62,223 bases of DNA, from assembly GCA_002176905.1 (NCBI GenBank), contig MSYE01000226.1, positions 1 to 62,223 of the forward strand. Reading direction: 5' to 3'. Shown here in pieces: positions 34,210 through 43,620 of the stretch (the stretch's first letter is position 1; each line of letters begins with the position of its first letter). The DNA comes from a bacterium F11. Lineage in GTDB: Bacteria; Elusimicrobiota; Elusimicrobia; F11. The notes beneath the pieces are model-generated. The model ran no database searches. It saw only the letters and a list, made by a program, of their open reading frames with translations, and was not told where the DNA came from. A program made the position numbers and the translations under genes.

Positions 34210-35708
34210 TTAATTTCCTTTTTATTCAATACAATCTCAATATAGTGGTTCCGGTCTTGAAGCCAAGAGGCGGTGTCATTTGCGAGCCGGACAAGGGGTT
34301 GACTCCAGAACCCAATGGCAATGCAAGCTGTAATAAGAAGCAACGGGGCAATCACTTGGTCGCCTTTTGGTTTAATTTTCTGATCTTCAATTATCGGGTC
34401 CCACCATATTTTCATAAATGCCCTTGTGGTGTAAATCAAAGTGATGAGGCCGGCAATAGCCATCATAGAAATTACAAAAAAGTTTCCATTCTCTATTCCG
34501 CTTTTAAAAAGAGAGAGTTTGCTGATAAATCCGTTTGTCGGTGGCAAGCCTGCTAAAGCCATCGATCCCACGAGAAATAGGACGCCAGCCGTTATATTGA
34601 CACGACCCAAACCTTGAATATTCTTGAACGCCGCGGATTTGACACCTGCTCGACTGGTCACATTGCCCGCGAGCATTAAAAGCGCCGCCTTAATAAGGCT
34701 ATGATTAAAAACGTAAATAATGGCGGCCGCTAATGACCACGTGGTTCCCCAACCGATTCCAATCAGAATAAATCCCAGTTGGCTTAATGTCGAGTAGGCC
34801 AACATTCGTTTGGCGTCAAATGTTCCTGTGGCGCCCAAACCCCCAATAAATAATCCCAAAACGCCAGTTATAATTAACAAAGACTCGATCATCTCTTTTT
34901 GATCAACAAATAAAAGTGTGGTCATACGGATAAAACCATAAACACCCAGCTTGACAACCACGGATGAAAGAACCGCATGGACAGGTGTGGGCGCAGCGGT
35001 ATGAAAATCCGGTTGCCAAAAGTGAAAAGGAATGATAGCGCTCTTTGTCATAAAGAAGACCAAGATAAAAATAAATGCACCGGTGATCAAAAGAGAATTT
35101 TGGCCGTTTGATATGCGGACAGCCAAGTCGGCCAAATTCAACGTTCCAAAACTCGCATAGATAAGACCGCATCCCATTAACAGTGAGAAGGAGGCGAGGA
35201 GGCTGATATAAAAATATTTGTAGGCCGCTTCTGTACCCCGTTTGTCATCGGATAACGCCGTAAGAGCGGCGCCTGATATGACAAGAAGTTCAGTGAACAC
35301 AAATAAATTAAAGAGATCTCCGGTGAGATAGGTTCCTGTGAGAGCTCCTGTCAAAGCAAGAAACAAGGGATAAAAAGCTGGGTTCTTAACACATTTGTCT
35401 TTGCACCCGTTGGCATAAAGGAAGGCGGCCAGTATAACGATTTGTGACATAAAAACCATGATGGTGGATAATAAGTCCCCAACAAGATTGATCCCATAGG
35501 GCGGCTTCCAACCGCCCATCTCAAGTATAATGGGCGTTGAATTTGACCAAACGGTGAGCAAGAGGGAGCCACTGATAAAAGTAGAGATTGCCACCAATGC
35601 CAAAGAAAAAAGTCCCTGAAACTTTTGATAACGCCAAAATATAATTCCAACGGCCGCACCAGTCAACGGAATGAGAATTGGAAGGGATATGAGAATTTCA
35701 ATGTTCAT
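34206..35708 (-). CDS. mnhD: Mrp Na+/H+ antiporter subunit D (NuoN/M-like)
   Basis: 500 residues, about 14 membrane helices, proton-conducting family with TKSAIIPFHFWQPDFHTAAP and LAYSTLSQLGF. Homologous to complex I antiporter-like subunits; forms a proton or sodium path with MnhA. Nine bases behind mnhC. Confidence 0.94.
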   Translation of the reverse strand: MNIEILISLPILIPLTGAAVGIIFWRYQKFQGLFSLALVAISTFISGSLLLTVWSNSTPIILEMGGWKPPYGINLVGDLLSTIMVFMSQIVILAAFLYANGCKDKCVKNPAFYPLFLALTGALTGTYLTGDLFNLFVFTELLVISGAALTALSDDKRGTEAAYKYFYISLLASFSLLMGCGLIYASFGTLNLADLAVRISNGQNSLLITGAFIFILVFFMTKSAIIPFHFWQPDFHTAAPTPVHAVLSSVVVKLGVYGFIRMTTLLFVDQKEMIESLLIITGVLGLFIGGLGATGTFDAKRMLAYSTLSQLGFILIGIGWGTTWSLAAAIIYVFNHSLIKAALLMLAGNVTSRAGVKSAAFKNIQGLGRVNITAGVLFLVGSMALAGLPPTNGFISKLSLFKSGIENGNFFVISMMAIAGLITLIYTTRAFMKIWWDPIIEDQKIKPKGDQVIAPLLLITACIAIGFWSQPLVRLANDTASWLQDRNHYIEIVLNKKEIK

Positions 35709-35717
35709 TAGTCCATC

Positions 35718-36050
35718 CTAATACTGCAAATCTTTAAATTTATCCATATCGCCTCTCCCGTGACGGATCACGAGAAGGAGAAGAATGCCGAGGAGTAATG
35801 TGAAACTCCCCATGCCAATGACAATGGCTGTTAAGGTCAAGGCTTGAGGCAAGGGGTCACTTGTTTGTCCGGCCGCGTCGACATAGGCGGCAACTTCGCC
35901 GGAATAGGCGCCCATAGTGAGTAAAAATAGATTGACGGCATTGGCTAAAATAATCAAACCCAAAATCGATCGAAAGGCGTTTCGCCTTAAGATCTGAAAT
36001 AGCCCAATCCCAAAAAGGGTGCCGATGCTGATGGCATTGATCAGTTCCAT
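35718..36050 (-). CDS. mnhC: Mrp Na+/H+ antiporter subunit C (NuoK-like)
   Basis: 110 residues, three helices, NuoK-like with GLIILANAVNLFLLTMG and LPQALTLTAIVIG. Overlaps the preceding A/B gene by 10 bases. Confidence 0.94.
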   Translation of the reverse strand: MELINAISIGTLFGIGLFQILRRNAFRSILGLIILANAVNLFLLTMGAYSGEVAAYVDAAGQTSDPLPQALTLTAIVIGMGSFTLLLGILLLLVIRHGRGDMDKFKDLQY

Positions 36051-38860
36051 ATTTGGTTTTTCCTTGGAATAAAGCTTTGCAGCATAAAGATTGTAGACCC
36101 TAGAACCGTTAAACAGATGGATATCTCAAATAAAAAGGAACGAGAAAATGAAACCCCGGCAGGAAGTGTCCATCCCAACCGTTGTCCAAAATCAATTGGA
36201 GAAAAAAGAGATTGTCCGAATAGAAGAGGGATAAAAAAAGTGATAATCCCAATGAGAATACCGGACGCAAGGATTCTGTTTGAATGGATCCATTTGAATC
36301 GTCGTTTGGTCTCATCAAATCCCGACATCCAGAATTCAAAGGCGAGGGCTGCGCTGATTAGAATTCCTGCTGTGAACCCATCGCCCGGCCGATCATGACC
36401 AAAGATCATATGAACCAGAGCCAACGCCAATGAAAGTGGAAAGAGGAAACGTCCTAAGTATTTTATGAGAGGCGTGTCCAATTCTGCATCTTTCAATTCA
36501 TCCTTGATCTGCAATTGAATCAAAAGGGCAAAGACAGCCAACCCCGCCATCGCATAAACCAAAATTTCAATAAATGTGTCAAACCCGCGAAAATCAAGGA
36601 GAATCGATCCCACCACATCGGTGGCACCTGTTTTTTCTTTAGCGAACATCTCATAGAAAGGGGTGACCAGGCTTTCCCGGGGGCGAGTGAGGAGCGCTTG
36701 AAACGAAAAAGTGGCAATTCCAAGTCCAGCTCCTGTAGAAATGAGAACGTCGCGCCAAAGGCCAGTTTTGCTTCGGTAGAGTGGAATGGGTTTCTTGCGA
36801 TGAGGAGGATTCCAAAATTTAAGTGCAAAAATAAGAATGATAAAAAGGACAATATCCGCGATGAATTGAACTAAAGCCAGGTCGGGAGCCGGTTCAATTG
36901 ACATGAAAAGGGCCACGCCCAATCCAGAGACGGAAAGAGCCAGCAGCGCTCCGAACTCCTCTTTTAAGAGGATGGTTGCCGCAGCTGATATGATGGTGAT
37001 GGTCAAAAATAAAAAAGGAAGCGGTTGAAAAGGGGTACTGTTTTCGATGGAACTCCACCCCAATGCAAATCGTGAATTTATTAGCCAGAACATAGAGAAG
37101 CCTATAAAAAGGAGCATGAGAACCAGATAATGCCGTAAAAACCCACTTTGAAGGCGTGTAACAACATAAGCGCAAAGGTCCACCATTCGGAGAATTTGGT
37201 CATATATGGGTTGAAGGCGTAACAAGGAATCAATTCTTTTCTCGAACGCCCGAACCCGGCGACGATAAACAAACAGAGCTATTCCCAGCAGGATTGCGAC
37301 ACCACTTAAAATAAGAGGGGGTGAAATTCCTGTCCAGAGAGCCAGCGATACTTTGACCGGAGAACCAAATCCAGTTTGAGCGGCATCAGCAAAAAATTCG
37401 GCCAAACCCTTAGGCTCTGGGAAAAAAGCAATGAGGGTTGAAAGAACCACAGGAATAATTGGCACTAAGAGCATGCCCCATGGTGCTTCATGAATATTTT
37501 TATGATTTACTCCTTGTTTGGGTTTTCCAAGAAAAGTTTCAAAAAAGAAAATATCAGCCATCGCAATCATCATCCCTCCCGCTAATACAATGGCCGCGGG
37601 AAATACAAGCTCAACAAAGGGTGGAAGAGAAGGGTGAGTTACCGTAGCCAAAAGCGTTTCTTTGGCCAAGAAACCAAAAAGCGGTGGGAATCCGGCCATC
37701 GATAAGGAGGCCACACAGGCCACGATTCCTAATATGGGCATGGATTTCCATAGCCGACCCAACTTCCGGATATCTCGGGTTCCCGTTTCGTGGTCCACAA
37801 TACCTGCGACAAGAAAAAGCGCACATTTATAAAGGGCATGGGCCACAAGTCCAATGACAAGGGCTTTGTAGGCGGTGCTCGTATCCTGCCCGATGAGCAT
37901 GATAAGAGCACCCAACTGACTAATCGTGGAGTAAGCTAAGATTGCTTTTAGATCAGTTTGACGAAGGCCATAATATGCGCCTGTCAGCATGGTTGCAAGA
38001 CCTACAACGCTTAAGACCCAAAACCAAAGATCCGTAAATCCCAAAGCTGGGTTCAAGCGGGCCAGAAGATAGATCCCTGCCTTAACCATGGTTGCTGAGT
38101 GAAGATAAGCGCTGGCTGGGGTCGGAGCGCTCATGGCAGAGGGGAGCCAAATGTGAAAAGGAACTTGAGCGCTTTTGGTAAAAGCTCCCAGGGAAATGAG
38201 GATCATGAAAACGGGATAGAGAGAATGGGCCCGAATGATCTCGCCGTCTGCCAAAAGAGTCTGAATGGAAAACGATTCACCCACCCATCCCAAAAGCAGA
38301 AAACCAATGAAAAGAAGAATTCCTCCGCCCCCTGTGATAAGGAGAGATTTAAAGGCGCCGGCTTGGGCCTCCCTGTTTTCCGTTTTATAGGCGATGAGTA
38401 GAAATGAAACGACGCTTGTGCATTCCCAAAAGATAAAAAGGAGAATCAGATCATCTGCCAGGACCAAGCCCAGCATGGAAATTTGAAAAAGGAGAAGGTA
38501 GGTAAAGAATCGCCAGGATTTGTTATCAGATTGAAAATAATATCCGGCATAGATTAAAACTAGGGTTCCAATCCCCGTAATCAATAAAGAAAAAAGAATG
38601 CTTAGACGGTCTATAAGAAAAGACACCTCCACACCAAGCGAAGGAATCCAGGTGAATGAAATACTTAAAGAGTCTGCTAGGGGTATTTTCTGATTAAGAT
38701 TTACAAAAATAATGAACGAGATAAATGGGCCCAGGCTTAAAATCCAACCGAGAAATATCGGGTCAATACGCTTGCGAAGTCCAGAAAGTCCGACTAGCAA
38801 AGATAAAGCTAATCCTCCTGTCAGTACGGCAAAAGGGAGTAGTGAAGTGTTTTCAATCAA
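36041..38860 (-). CDS. mnhA: Mrp Na+/H+ antiporter fused subunits A and B
   Basis: 939 residues from TTG 38860. The N-terminal ~500 residues are the NuoL-like antiporter (KSAQVPFHIWLPSAMSAPTPASA split over the conserved loop). NuoJ-like and linker helices follow (ALVQFIADIVLFII). The last ~140 residues match MnhB (GHDRPGDGFTAGILISAALA), so A and B are one chain as in several proteobacterial Mrp operons. First gene of mnhAB-C-D-E-F-G. A palindromic operator and divergent promoter lie 100-165 bases upstream. Confidence 0.93.
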   Translation of the reverse strand: MIENTSLLPFAVLTGGLALSLLVGLSGLRKRIDPIFLGWILSLGPFISFIIFVNLNQKIPLADSLSISFTWIPSLGVEVSFLIDRLSILFSLLITGIGTLVLIYAGYYFQSDNKSWRFFTYLLLFQISMLGLVLADDLILLFIFWECTSVVSFLLIAYKTENREAQAGAFKSLLITGGGGILLFIGFLLLGWVGESFSIQTLLADGEIIRAHSLYPVFMILISLGAFTKSAQVPFHIWLPSAMSAPTPASAYLHSATMVKAGIYLLARLNPALGFTDLWFWVLSVVGLATMLTGAYYGLRQTDLKAILAYSTISQLGALIMLIGQDTSTAYKALVIGLVAHALYKCALFLVAGIVDHETGTRDIRKLGRLWKSMPILGIVACVASLSMAGFPPLFGFLAKETLLATVTHPSLPPFVELVFPAAIVLAGGMMIAMADIFFFETFLGKPKQGVNHKNIHEAPWGMLLVPIIPVVLSTLIAFFPEPKGLAEFFADAAQTGFGSPVKVSLALWTGISPPLILSGVAILLGIALFVYRRRVRAFEKRIDSLLRLQPIYDQILRMVDLCAYVVTRLQSGFLRHYLVLMLLFIGFSMFWLINSRFALGWSSIENSTPFQPLPFLFLTITIISAAATILLKEEFGALLALSVSGLGVALFMSIEPAPDLALVQFIADIVLFIILIFALKFWNPPHRKKPIPLYRSKTGLWRDVLISTGAGLGIATFSFQALLTRPRESLVTPFYEMFAKEKTGATDVVGSILLDFRGFDTFIEILVYAMAGLAVFALLIQLQIKDELKDAELDTPLIKYLGRFLFPLSLALALVHMIFGHDRPGDGFTAGILISAALAFEFWMSGFDETKRRFKWIHSNRILASGILIGIITFFIPLLFGQSLFSPIDFGQRLGWTLPAGVSFSRSFLFEISICLTVLGSTIFMLQSFIPRKNQIWN

Positions 38861-38963
38861 AAAAGTGACCTAGTCCTTTTGATATTTCTAAAAAGATACA
38901 TGTTTGAGTTTAAGCTCCTATTATTGTGTCTTATCAGGAGCAGCTGAGTGATTATTGTAGATT

Positions 38964-39050
38964 ATACTAAAATGTCTTTAAATGAATGTCCAATGTTTTA
39001 AATAATTTAATTTATAAACATTGGACAATCAGTTTCCAGTATTGTAGGAT
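38964..39050. promoter_or_regulatory. Operator site 1 with divergent promoters (mrp operon / 39.1-45 kb genes)
   Basis: Perfect 12-base inverted repeat TGTCCAATGTTT (38987-38998) and AAACATTGGACA (39016-39027), 17-base AT spacer. Each arm contains TGGACA as a -35. On the plus strand TAGGAT (39045-39050) follows after exactly 17 bases; on the minus strand TAGTAT (complement of 38964-38969) follows after 17 bases, toward mnhA. The site matches operator 2 at 46268-46308 in sequence and spacing. Confidence 0.75.
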
Positions 39051-39082
39051 AAAAAACATGAAGTATTTTGAATGAGGTATAA

Positions 39083-39139
39083 ATGAAAAAGTGTATTAAT
39101 GCAATGACTCTAGATCGACTTAATGCAGTATGCGGATAA
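39083..39139 (+). CDS. Possible 18-residue leader peptide
   Basis: ATG 39083 has GAGG five bases upstream, a better site than the following gene has. It encodes MKKCINAMTLDRLNAVCG and ends inside the next gene in another frame. It could be a leader that couples translation or the mark of a frameshift in the zinc-ribbon gene. Weak evidence. Confidence 0.3.
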   Translation: MKKCINAMTLDRLNAVCG

Positions 39140-39503
39140 GGCGGATTTTAATGCATCGAAGTTCGATTGCTCTCAATGCCGGAGCCTTATGACCACCATG
39201 CGCTTCTCGACCTCGGATATTTTTGATGACTTCTGTATTAACTGTTACGGTGTGTGGCTTGAGCGGGGTGAGCTTCAGGGGATTATCTTGCACATATGGG
39301 GTTCAGCCTTTCAAATTTCTCTGGAAGATATGAGTCAAACAACCATTAAGAAATTTCTGGAAGTTTTTCACGGAAAGAAAAAATTTGCTGATTCGGTCAA
39401 AGAATTTTTAGCGGCCTGGCACTTTTTGACACTTAAATTGGCAGCCTCAAAGCCTGATTTGGTGAAGGAATTAAATGCCATCAGTCGATCATTACCTTTT
39501 TGA
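39123..39503 (+). CDS. Zinc-ribbon (zf-TFIIB-like) protein
   Basis: 126 residues. The zinc-ribbon CSQCRSLM...CINCYGVWLERGEL matches the zf-TFIIB domain family (CPxC...CxxCxGxWLexGEL). A C-terminal helical part of ~80 residues follows. Members are small nucleic-acid or protein-binding factors of unknown role. First clear gene downstream of operator site 1; the start has a poor ribosome site, see the overlapping leader. Confidence 0.75.
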   Translation: MQYADKADFNASKFDCSQCRSLMTTMRFSTSDIFDDFCINCYGVWLERGELQGIILHIWGSAFQISLEDMSQTTIKKFLEVFHGKKKFADSVKEFLAAWHFLTLKLAASKPDLVKELNAISRSLPF

Positions 39504-39571
39504 ATGGAGAAAAAAGAAATGAACGTTTTTACAATCAATAAATATAATATAAATCGATGGAGGAATTAAAC

Positions 39572-39952
39572 ATGAAAAAAATACTCATAACTCTCGGAGC
39601 GGTCGTGCTATTCAATGGTAGTGTCATCTTTGCCCACTGCGGCCAATGCGCCGTTTCTGAAAAAAGCGATTCCAAAATTAACAATGAAATAAATAGAAAA
39701 GTTCAGAAAATGTCCAAAGACTTAGACCTCACTGCAAAGCAGCAAAAAGAAATAAGCGCTGCAATGCAAACCAAACAAGATAAAAGTCAGGCGATATGGT
39801 CTAAGAGACATGACGAAATGTCTCAAGTGGCTGAGGAGTACAAAGCCCAGATGAAAAGCATTCTAAGTGCAGAGCAATATAAAAAATATGAGAAAAGCTG
39901 GGGAATGAAAATGAAAAAAGAAGGCAAGAAACATAAGAAAGAAAGTTATTAA
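39572..39952 (+). CDS. Periplasmic Spy/CpxP-like (LTXXQ) protein
   Basis: 126 residues from ATG 39572 with GGAGG upstream (ATG 39557 is inside that site). Signal peptide, HCGQC motif at the mature N-terminus, then a mostly helical charged domain with LDLTAKQQKEI, an LTXXQ-type motif, and a C-terminal Lys-rich tail. Related proteins are periplasmic chaperones or metal-stress sensors. The Cys pair just after the signal peptide could bind metal. Confidence 0.7.
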   Translation: MKKILITLGAVVLFNGSVIFAHCGQCAVSEKSDSKINNEINRKVQKMSKDLDLTAKQQKEISAAMQTKQDKSQAIWSKRHDEMSQVAEEYKAQMKSILSAEQYKKYEKSWGMKMKKEGKKHKKESY

Positions 39953-40091
39953 CTTCCCAATTCTCCCTGTGCTCGTCATTGCCGTTCTTTAATCTACCAA
40001 AAATCGACCTCAGACCATTGGATGGAAAAAATCATCAGGCCAGGTTAAAGAATTTCTAACATTCGGCGGTTTGATCTTAAGGAGAAAACAA

Positions 40092-40610
40092 ATGATAATT
40101 ATTGATGAATCTATTTTGGTTAAACCGACCACCTCTCATCGGTCACCAATAAAGAAAAAAGCCCAACTCTCTCATCGGATTCAAGCGCTTCTCATTCAGG
40201 AACCTTATGGTGTTCTTTGTACTCAAGGCCGTGGACAACCTTACGGTTCCCTTGTCGCATTTGCCGTTAGTGGCGATTTGAAATATATCTACTTTGCCAC
40301 GCCCGTTTATACGCGAAAATACCGTCTCATCAAGGAAAACCCTCGTGTGTCTATTGTTGTGGATAGTCGGGCTCGATATCCCAAGGACATGTCCCGGGTT
40401 GAAGCTATCACAGCAACAGGAACAACGGTGTCTCTTCATTCGGGATCCAAGAGAAACTGGATTGCACAGCTATTGGGCAAACACCATCCCCAATTAAAAG
40501 AGTTTTTTCGTTCTACCTCCAGTATGATCGTCCAGTTGAACGTTGCTCGTTATTTTTATGTCACCCGTTTCCAAGAGGTCAGTCAATGGATCATGAAAAA
40601 AAATGGGTAA
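40092..40610 (+). CDS. Pyridoxamine 5'-phosphate oxidase-related FMN-binding protein
   Basis: 172 residues from ATG 40092 (AAGGAG upstream). Split beta-barrel flavin fold: SHRIQALLIQEPYGVLCTQ, GQPYGSLVAFAV, YFATPVYTRKYRLIKENPRVSIVVDSR (shown in parts). The family holds FMN or F420 and reduces varied substrates. It overlaps the PEP-synthase-like gene by 25 bases, so the pair probably works together. Confidence 0.82.
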   Translation: MIIIDESILVKPTTSHRSPIKKKAQLSHRIQALLIQEPYGVLCTQGRGQPYGSLVAFAVSGDLKYIYFATPVYTRKYRLIKENPRVSIVVDSRARYPKDMSRVEAITATGTTVSLHSGSKRNWIAQLLGKHHPQLKEFFRSTSSMIVQLNVARYFYVTRFQEVSQWIMKKNG

Positions 40611-42880
40611 TTGAGCTCGATAATATTACACCGGCAGATGGGCCCCTTGTTGGGGGTAAAGCGGCTCGTCTGGCATTGATGTCGCAGTCCCAATATCCTG
40701 TCCCGCGCGGATTTTGCCTGACTGCAAACGCGTACCAATATTTCATTGAACATACCGGCCTTGGCCGCATAATTCGACTTGAGCTTGAAAGAAAGTCCAT
40801 GGATGAAATGCGTTGGGAAGAAATTTGGGACACAGCCCTTCGAATTCGAACGGCCTTTAATTCAACTGCGATGCCAAAACTGATTTTGGATCAGTTGCGT
40901 AGGGCGATCATTAATTACCCTACCCCATCTGTATTTGTTGTTCGCTCGTCCGCACCAGGCGAAGACTCAACCCAATTCTCTTTTGCCGGCCTTCATGAAT
41001 CGTACATTGGAATTTCTGGATTAAAGAAAATAGCCGAGTCCGTTCGTTTGGTGTGGGCGTCCTTATGGTCTGATGCAGCTCTCTTATATAGAAAAGAAAT
41101 GGGCTTAAATGCGGCGAAAAGTAAAATGGCTGTTGTTGTCCAGGCTCAGTTCAATGGTCGTGTATCCGGTGTTGCGTTCGGGAGAGATCCAAGGGATGTC
41201 AGCAAAAAACAGGCTGTGGTTGAGGCGGTCCCTGGTCTATGTCGCGATCTGGTGGATGGCAAGGTAGATCCTGACCGCTGGATTCTTCGTCGACCATCTG
41301 GCAAAATTCTTGATTGGCGTGCTGGCGACCGTTCTGGATCAAGACGTCCGCTTCTTTCTTCGATTCAACTTCACAAACTTTACCGTTTGTTAACAGATGT
41401 TGAGAAAAAGTGTGGTTGGGAACCCGATATGGAGTGGACGTATAAAAAAGACGAATTTGTTTTTCTTCAAGCGCGTCCCATCACTCATTCAGCGCTCAAG
41501 AAAAATGACGAACGATCTTGGTATTTATCCCTTCGCCCTAAAGATGAAGAAATTAAGAGGCTCAGGGAAAAGATCACGCAACAATTGATTCCGCAAATGC
41601 GTGAGACGGGTCAACAGATGGCTGAGGAAAATTTGGAAATATTAAGTGATTTTGAACTGGCTCAAAATATTCTTCACCGGCAAAAGGTTCTCGATCAGTG
41701 GAAAAAGATTTATTGGGCTGATTTTATTCCCTTCGCCCACGGGGTAAGACGATTGGCGATGATTTATAACGACAGCGTTAAACCCAAAGATCCTTATGAG
41801 TTTGTAGGCCTTTTTCCGGCCGGTACGACTTTGGCGTCCAAACGAAATGCCAAATTGGTTCAGTTATCGGATGTCGCTAGCGTGCACCCTAACATAATGC
41901 GTGCTTTACGTTTATGTAACCGTAAAGGGGCTGGGAATACTAGGTTAGGATGGGACAAGTTTACGAAACTCATGGGGAAAACCCGGACCGATGTTATTTT
42001 TAAGGATAAACTACATCAATTATTAAAAAACGATTTCGATATCACCTATGGATCAGAAACAATCAAAGGGAAACCGGAGATCTTACTTGATCTCATTTAC
42101 AAGATGGCAAAAGATCAAAATAAGAAAGATAAAAACGTTAAATCTGCCCTCAGATTAGACAGACAAAGATATCTAGAGAGAAAATATTTTAAAGCTTTAG
42201 GGAGATCTCGTAGAAGAGAAGCTCAGGAAATCCTGGAAACCGCCCGCATCAGCTGGACTTTACGTGATGATGATAATGTTTTGCTAGGTCGTGTTGAGAG
42301 TCAGTGCATTCGTGCCTTAAGTGCTGGGGTTGGCCGGCTCAAAGTAAGAAATCGGTGGAACGGGGATCGAAAAGCGAAACTCGGATACGCCAAGGAGATT
42401 GAAAAAGCGCTTAGGAACAGAAATTATAAATGTAAATTTTCAAAAGACAGGACGTCTCAACGGCTGATTGCCCTCAATGTTGCGGAAAAGGAAAAACCCC
42501 GTCAATTGATTGGTCAACCGGTATCACCCGGTTTGGCGACGGGCCAAGTTCGAAAGGTTAAAAACACCGATGATATGATGTTGTTTAAAAAGGGAGAGAT
42601 TTTGGTTTGTGATTCCATCCAGCCGTCGATGACGCATTTGGTTCCCTTGGCCAGTGCGGTCATTGAACGACGGGGTGGAATGCTCATGCATGGCGCCATC
42701 ATTGCGCGGGAGCTGGGACGTCCCTGCGTGAATGGGATCGTTGGGTTAATGGATAAATTGCAAAATGGAGAGTTGGTCACCGTGGATGGACAACTCGGCA
42801 TTGTCACGGTGGGGAGCCCGGAGTTTGATCTTGAATTAAATATTAAAACCCATCCAAGATCAAAAGAGTTGAAAAAGTGA
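40586..42880 (+). CDS. PEP synthase / rifampicin phosphotransferase-like enzyme
   Basis: 764 residues. N-terminal PPDK-type ATP-grasp: LVGGKAARLALM, VRSSAPGEDSTQ near residue 117 and FLQARPIT. Middle ~330 residues are unlike the PEP-binding barrel. The C-terminal swivelling phosphohistidine domain has His702 in GGMLMHGAIIARELGRPCV. True PEP synthase has a further C-terminal TIM barrel, absent here. The three-part layout instead recalls rifampicin phosphotransferases and other phosphotransferases of unknown substrate. It should move a phosphate from ATP via His702 onto something bound by the middle domain. Confidence 0.85.
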   Translation: MDHEKKWVIELDNITPADGPLVGGKAARLALMSQSQYPVPRGFCLTANAYQYFIEHTGLGRIIRLELERKSMDEMRWEEIWDTALRIRTAFNSTAMPKLILDQLRRAIINYPTPSVFVVRSSAPGEDSTQFSFAGLHESYIGISGLKKIAESVRLVWASLWSDAALLYRKEMGLNAAKSKMAVVVQAQFNGRVSGVAFGRDPRDVSKKQAVVEAVPGLCRDLVDGKVDPDRWILRRPSGKILDWRAGDRSGSRRPLLSSIQLHKLYRLLTDVEKKCGWEPDMEWTYKKDEFVFLQARPITHSALKKNDERSWYLSLRPKDEEIKRLREKITQQLIPQMRETGQQMAEENLEILSDFELAQNILHRQKVLDQWKKIYWADFIPFAHGVRRLAMIYNDSVKPKDPYEFVGLFPAGTTLASKRNAKLVQLSDVASVHPNIMRALRLCNRKGAGNTRLGWDKFTKLMGKTRTDVIFKDKLHQLLKNDFDITYGSETIKGKPEILLDLIYKMAKDQNKKDKNVKSALRLDRQRYLERKYFKALGRSRRREAQEILETARISWTLRDDDNVLLGRVESQCIRALSAGVGRLKVRNRWNGDRKAKLGYAKEIEKALRNRNYKCKFSKDRTSQRLIALNVAEKEKPRQLIGQPVSPGLATGQVRKVKNTDDMMLFKKGEILVCDSIQPSMTHLVPLASAVIERRGGMLMHGAIIARELGRPCVNGIVGLMDKLQNGELVTVDGQLGIVTVGSPEFDLELNIKTHPRSKELKK

Positions 42881-43620
42881 AAAGATGGCTCAAAATAATA
42901 TTTGTTGTTATCGCGCTCCTCATGGGGGAAACAGCGTATGCCCAAGAATGGGATTTGGAACTGGAAACCGGAGGGGTCTGGTTGAGTGAAAATGACGTTG
43001 GTATCCCGGGAGATACAGGAACCAAATTTAATCTATTGGATCTAACGGGGTCTGGCCCAGAGGTGTATTTTCGTTTATATGGAACCTATCAGTTTAATCC
43101 CAAACATCGTATTCGCCTGACTTTGGCTCCGTTGGAATTTGAAGGAACGGGTCGATTACCCAAGGAAGTCCATTTTCAAAACAAAACCTTCCTGGCTCAT
43201 ACCGATACCAAGGCAACCTACCGCTTCAATACCTATCGACTGACATACCGCTGGTCCTTTTATCATGGAGATTCTTGGAACTGGGGATTAGGGCCCACGG
43301 TTCTTATACGCGATGCAAAAATTCAACTTGAGCAGGGTAATCAAAAAGAAAAAAAGGATGATTTGGGTGCCGTACCGCTCCTCCATATTTTTGGTTCCTA
43401 TAAATTGAGTGAGCATTCCTTAATAATATTTGACCTCGATGGCGCGGGGTCCACACAGGGGCGGGCCATTGATGCCGCTTTAAAGTTAAAATACAACTTA
43501 TCTTCAGGTTGGAGTGGTTCCGTGGGATACCGCACGCTGGAGGGAGGGGCTGACAATGAAAGTGTTTATAGTTTTGCTTGGCTTCATTATTTATTGGTGT
43601 CCGCCAGTTATCGGTTTTGA
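42877..43620 (+). CDS. Outer-membrane beta-barrel protein
   Basis: 247 residues from GTG 42877 (GTGA overlap). Signal peptide ending ETAYAQ, then alternating beta-strand sequence and a C-terminal aromatic YRF, as required for outer-membrane assembly. The strands resemble a small OmpW/OMP-like barrel of 8-10 strands. No named family. Translationally coupled to the PEP-synthase-like gene. Confidence 0.75.
   Translation: MKRWLKIIFVVIALLMGETAYAQEWDLELETGGVWLSENDVGIPGDTGTKFNLLDLTGSGPEVYFRLYGTYQFNPKHRIRLTLAPLEFEGTGRLPKEVHFQNKTFLAHTDTKATYRFNTYRLTYRWSFYHGDSWNWGLGPTVLIRDAKIQLEQGNQKEKKDDLGAVPLLHIFGSYKLSEHSLIIFDLDGAGSTQGRAIDAALKLKYNLSSGWSGSVGYRTLEGGADNESVYSFAWLHYLLVSASYRF

Noticed and set aside
40586..42880. 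Ordinary phosphoenolpyruvate synthase (ppsA)
   Set aside because: At 764 residues, its chain ends just after the phosphohistidine domain and lacks the C-terminal PEP-binding barrel.
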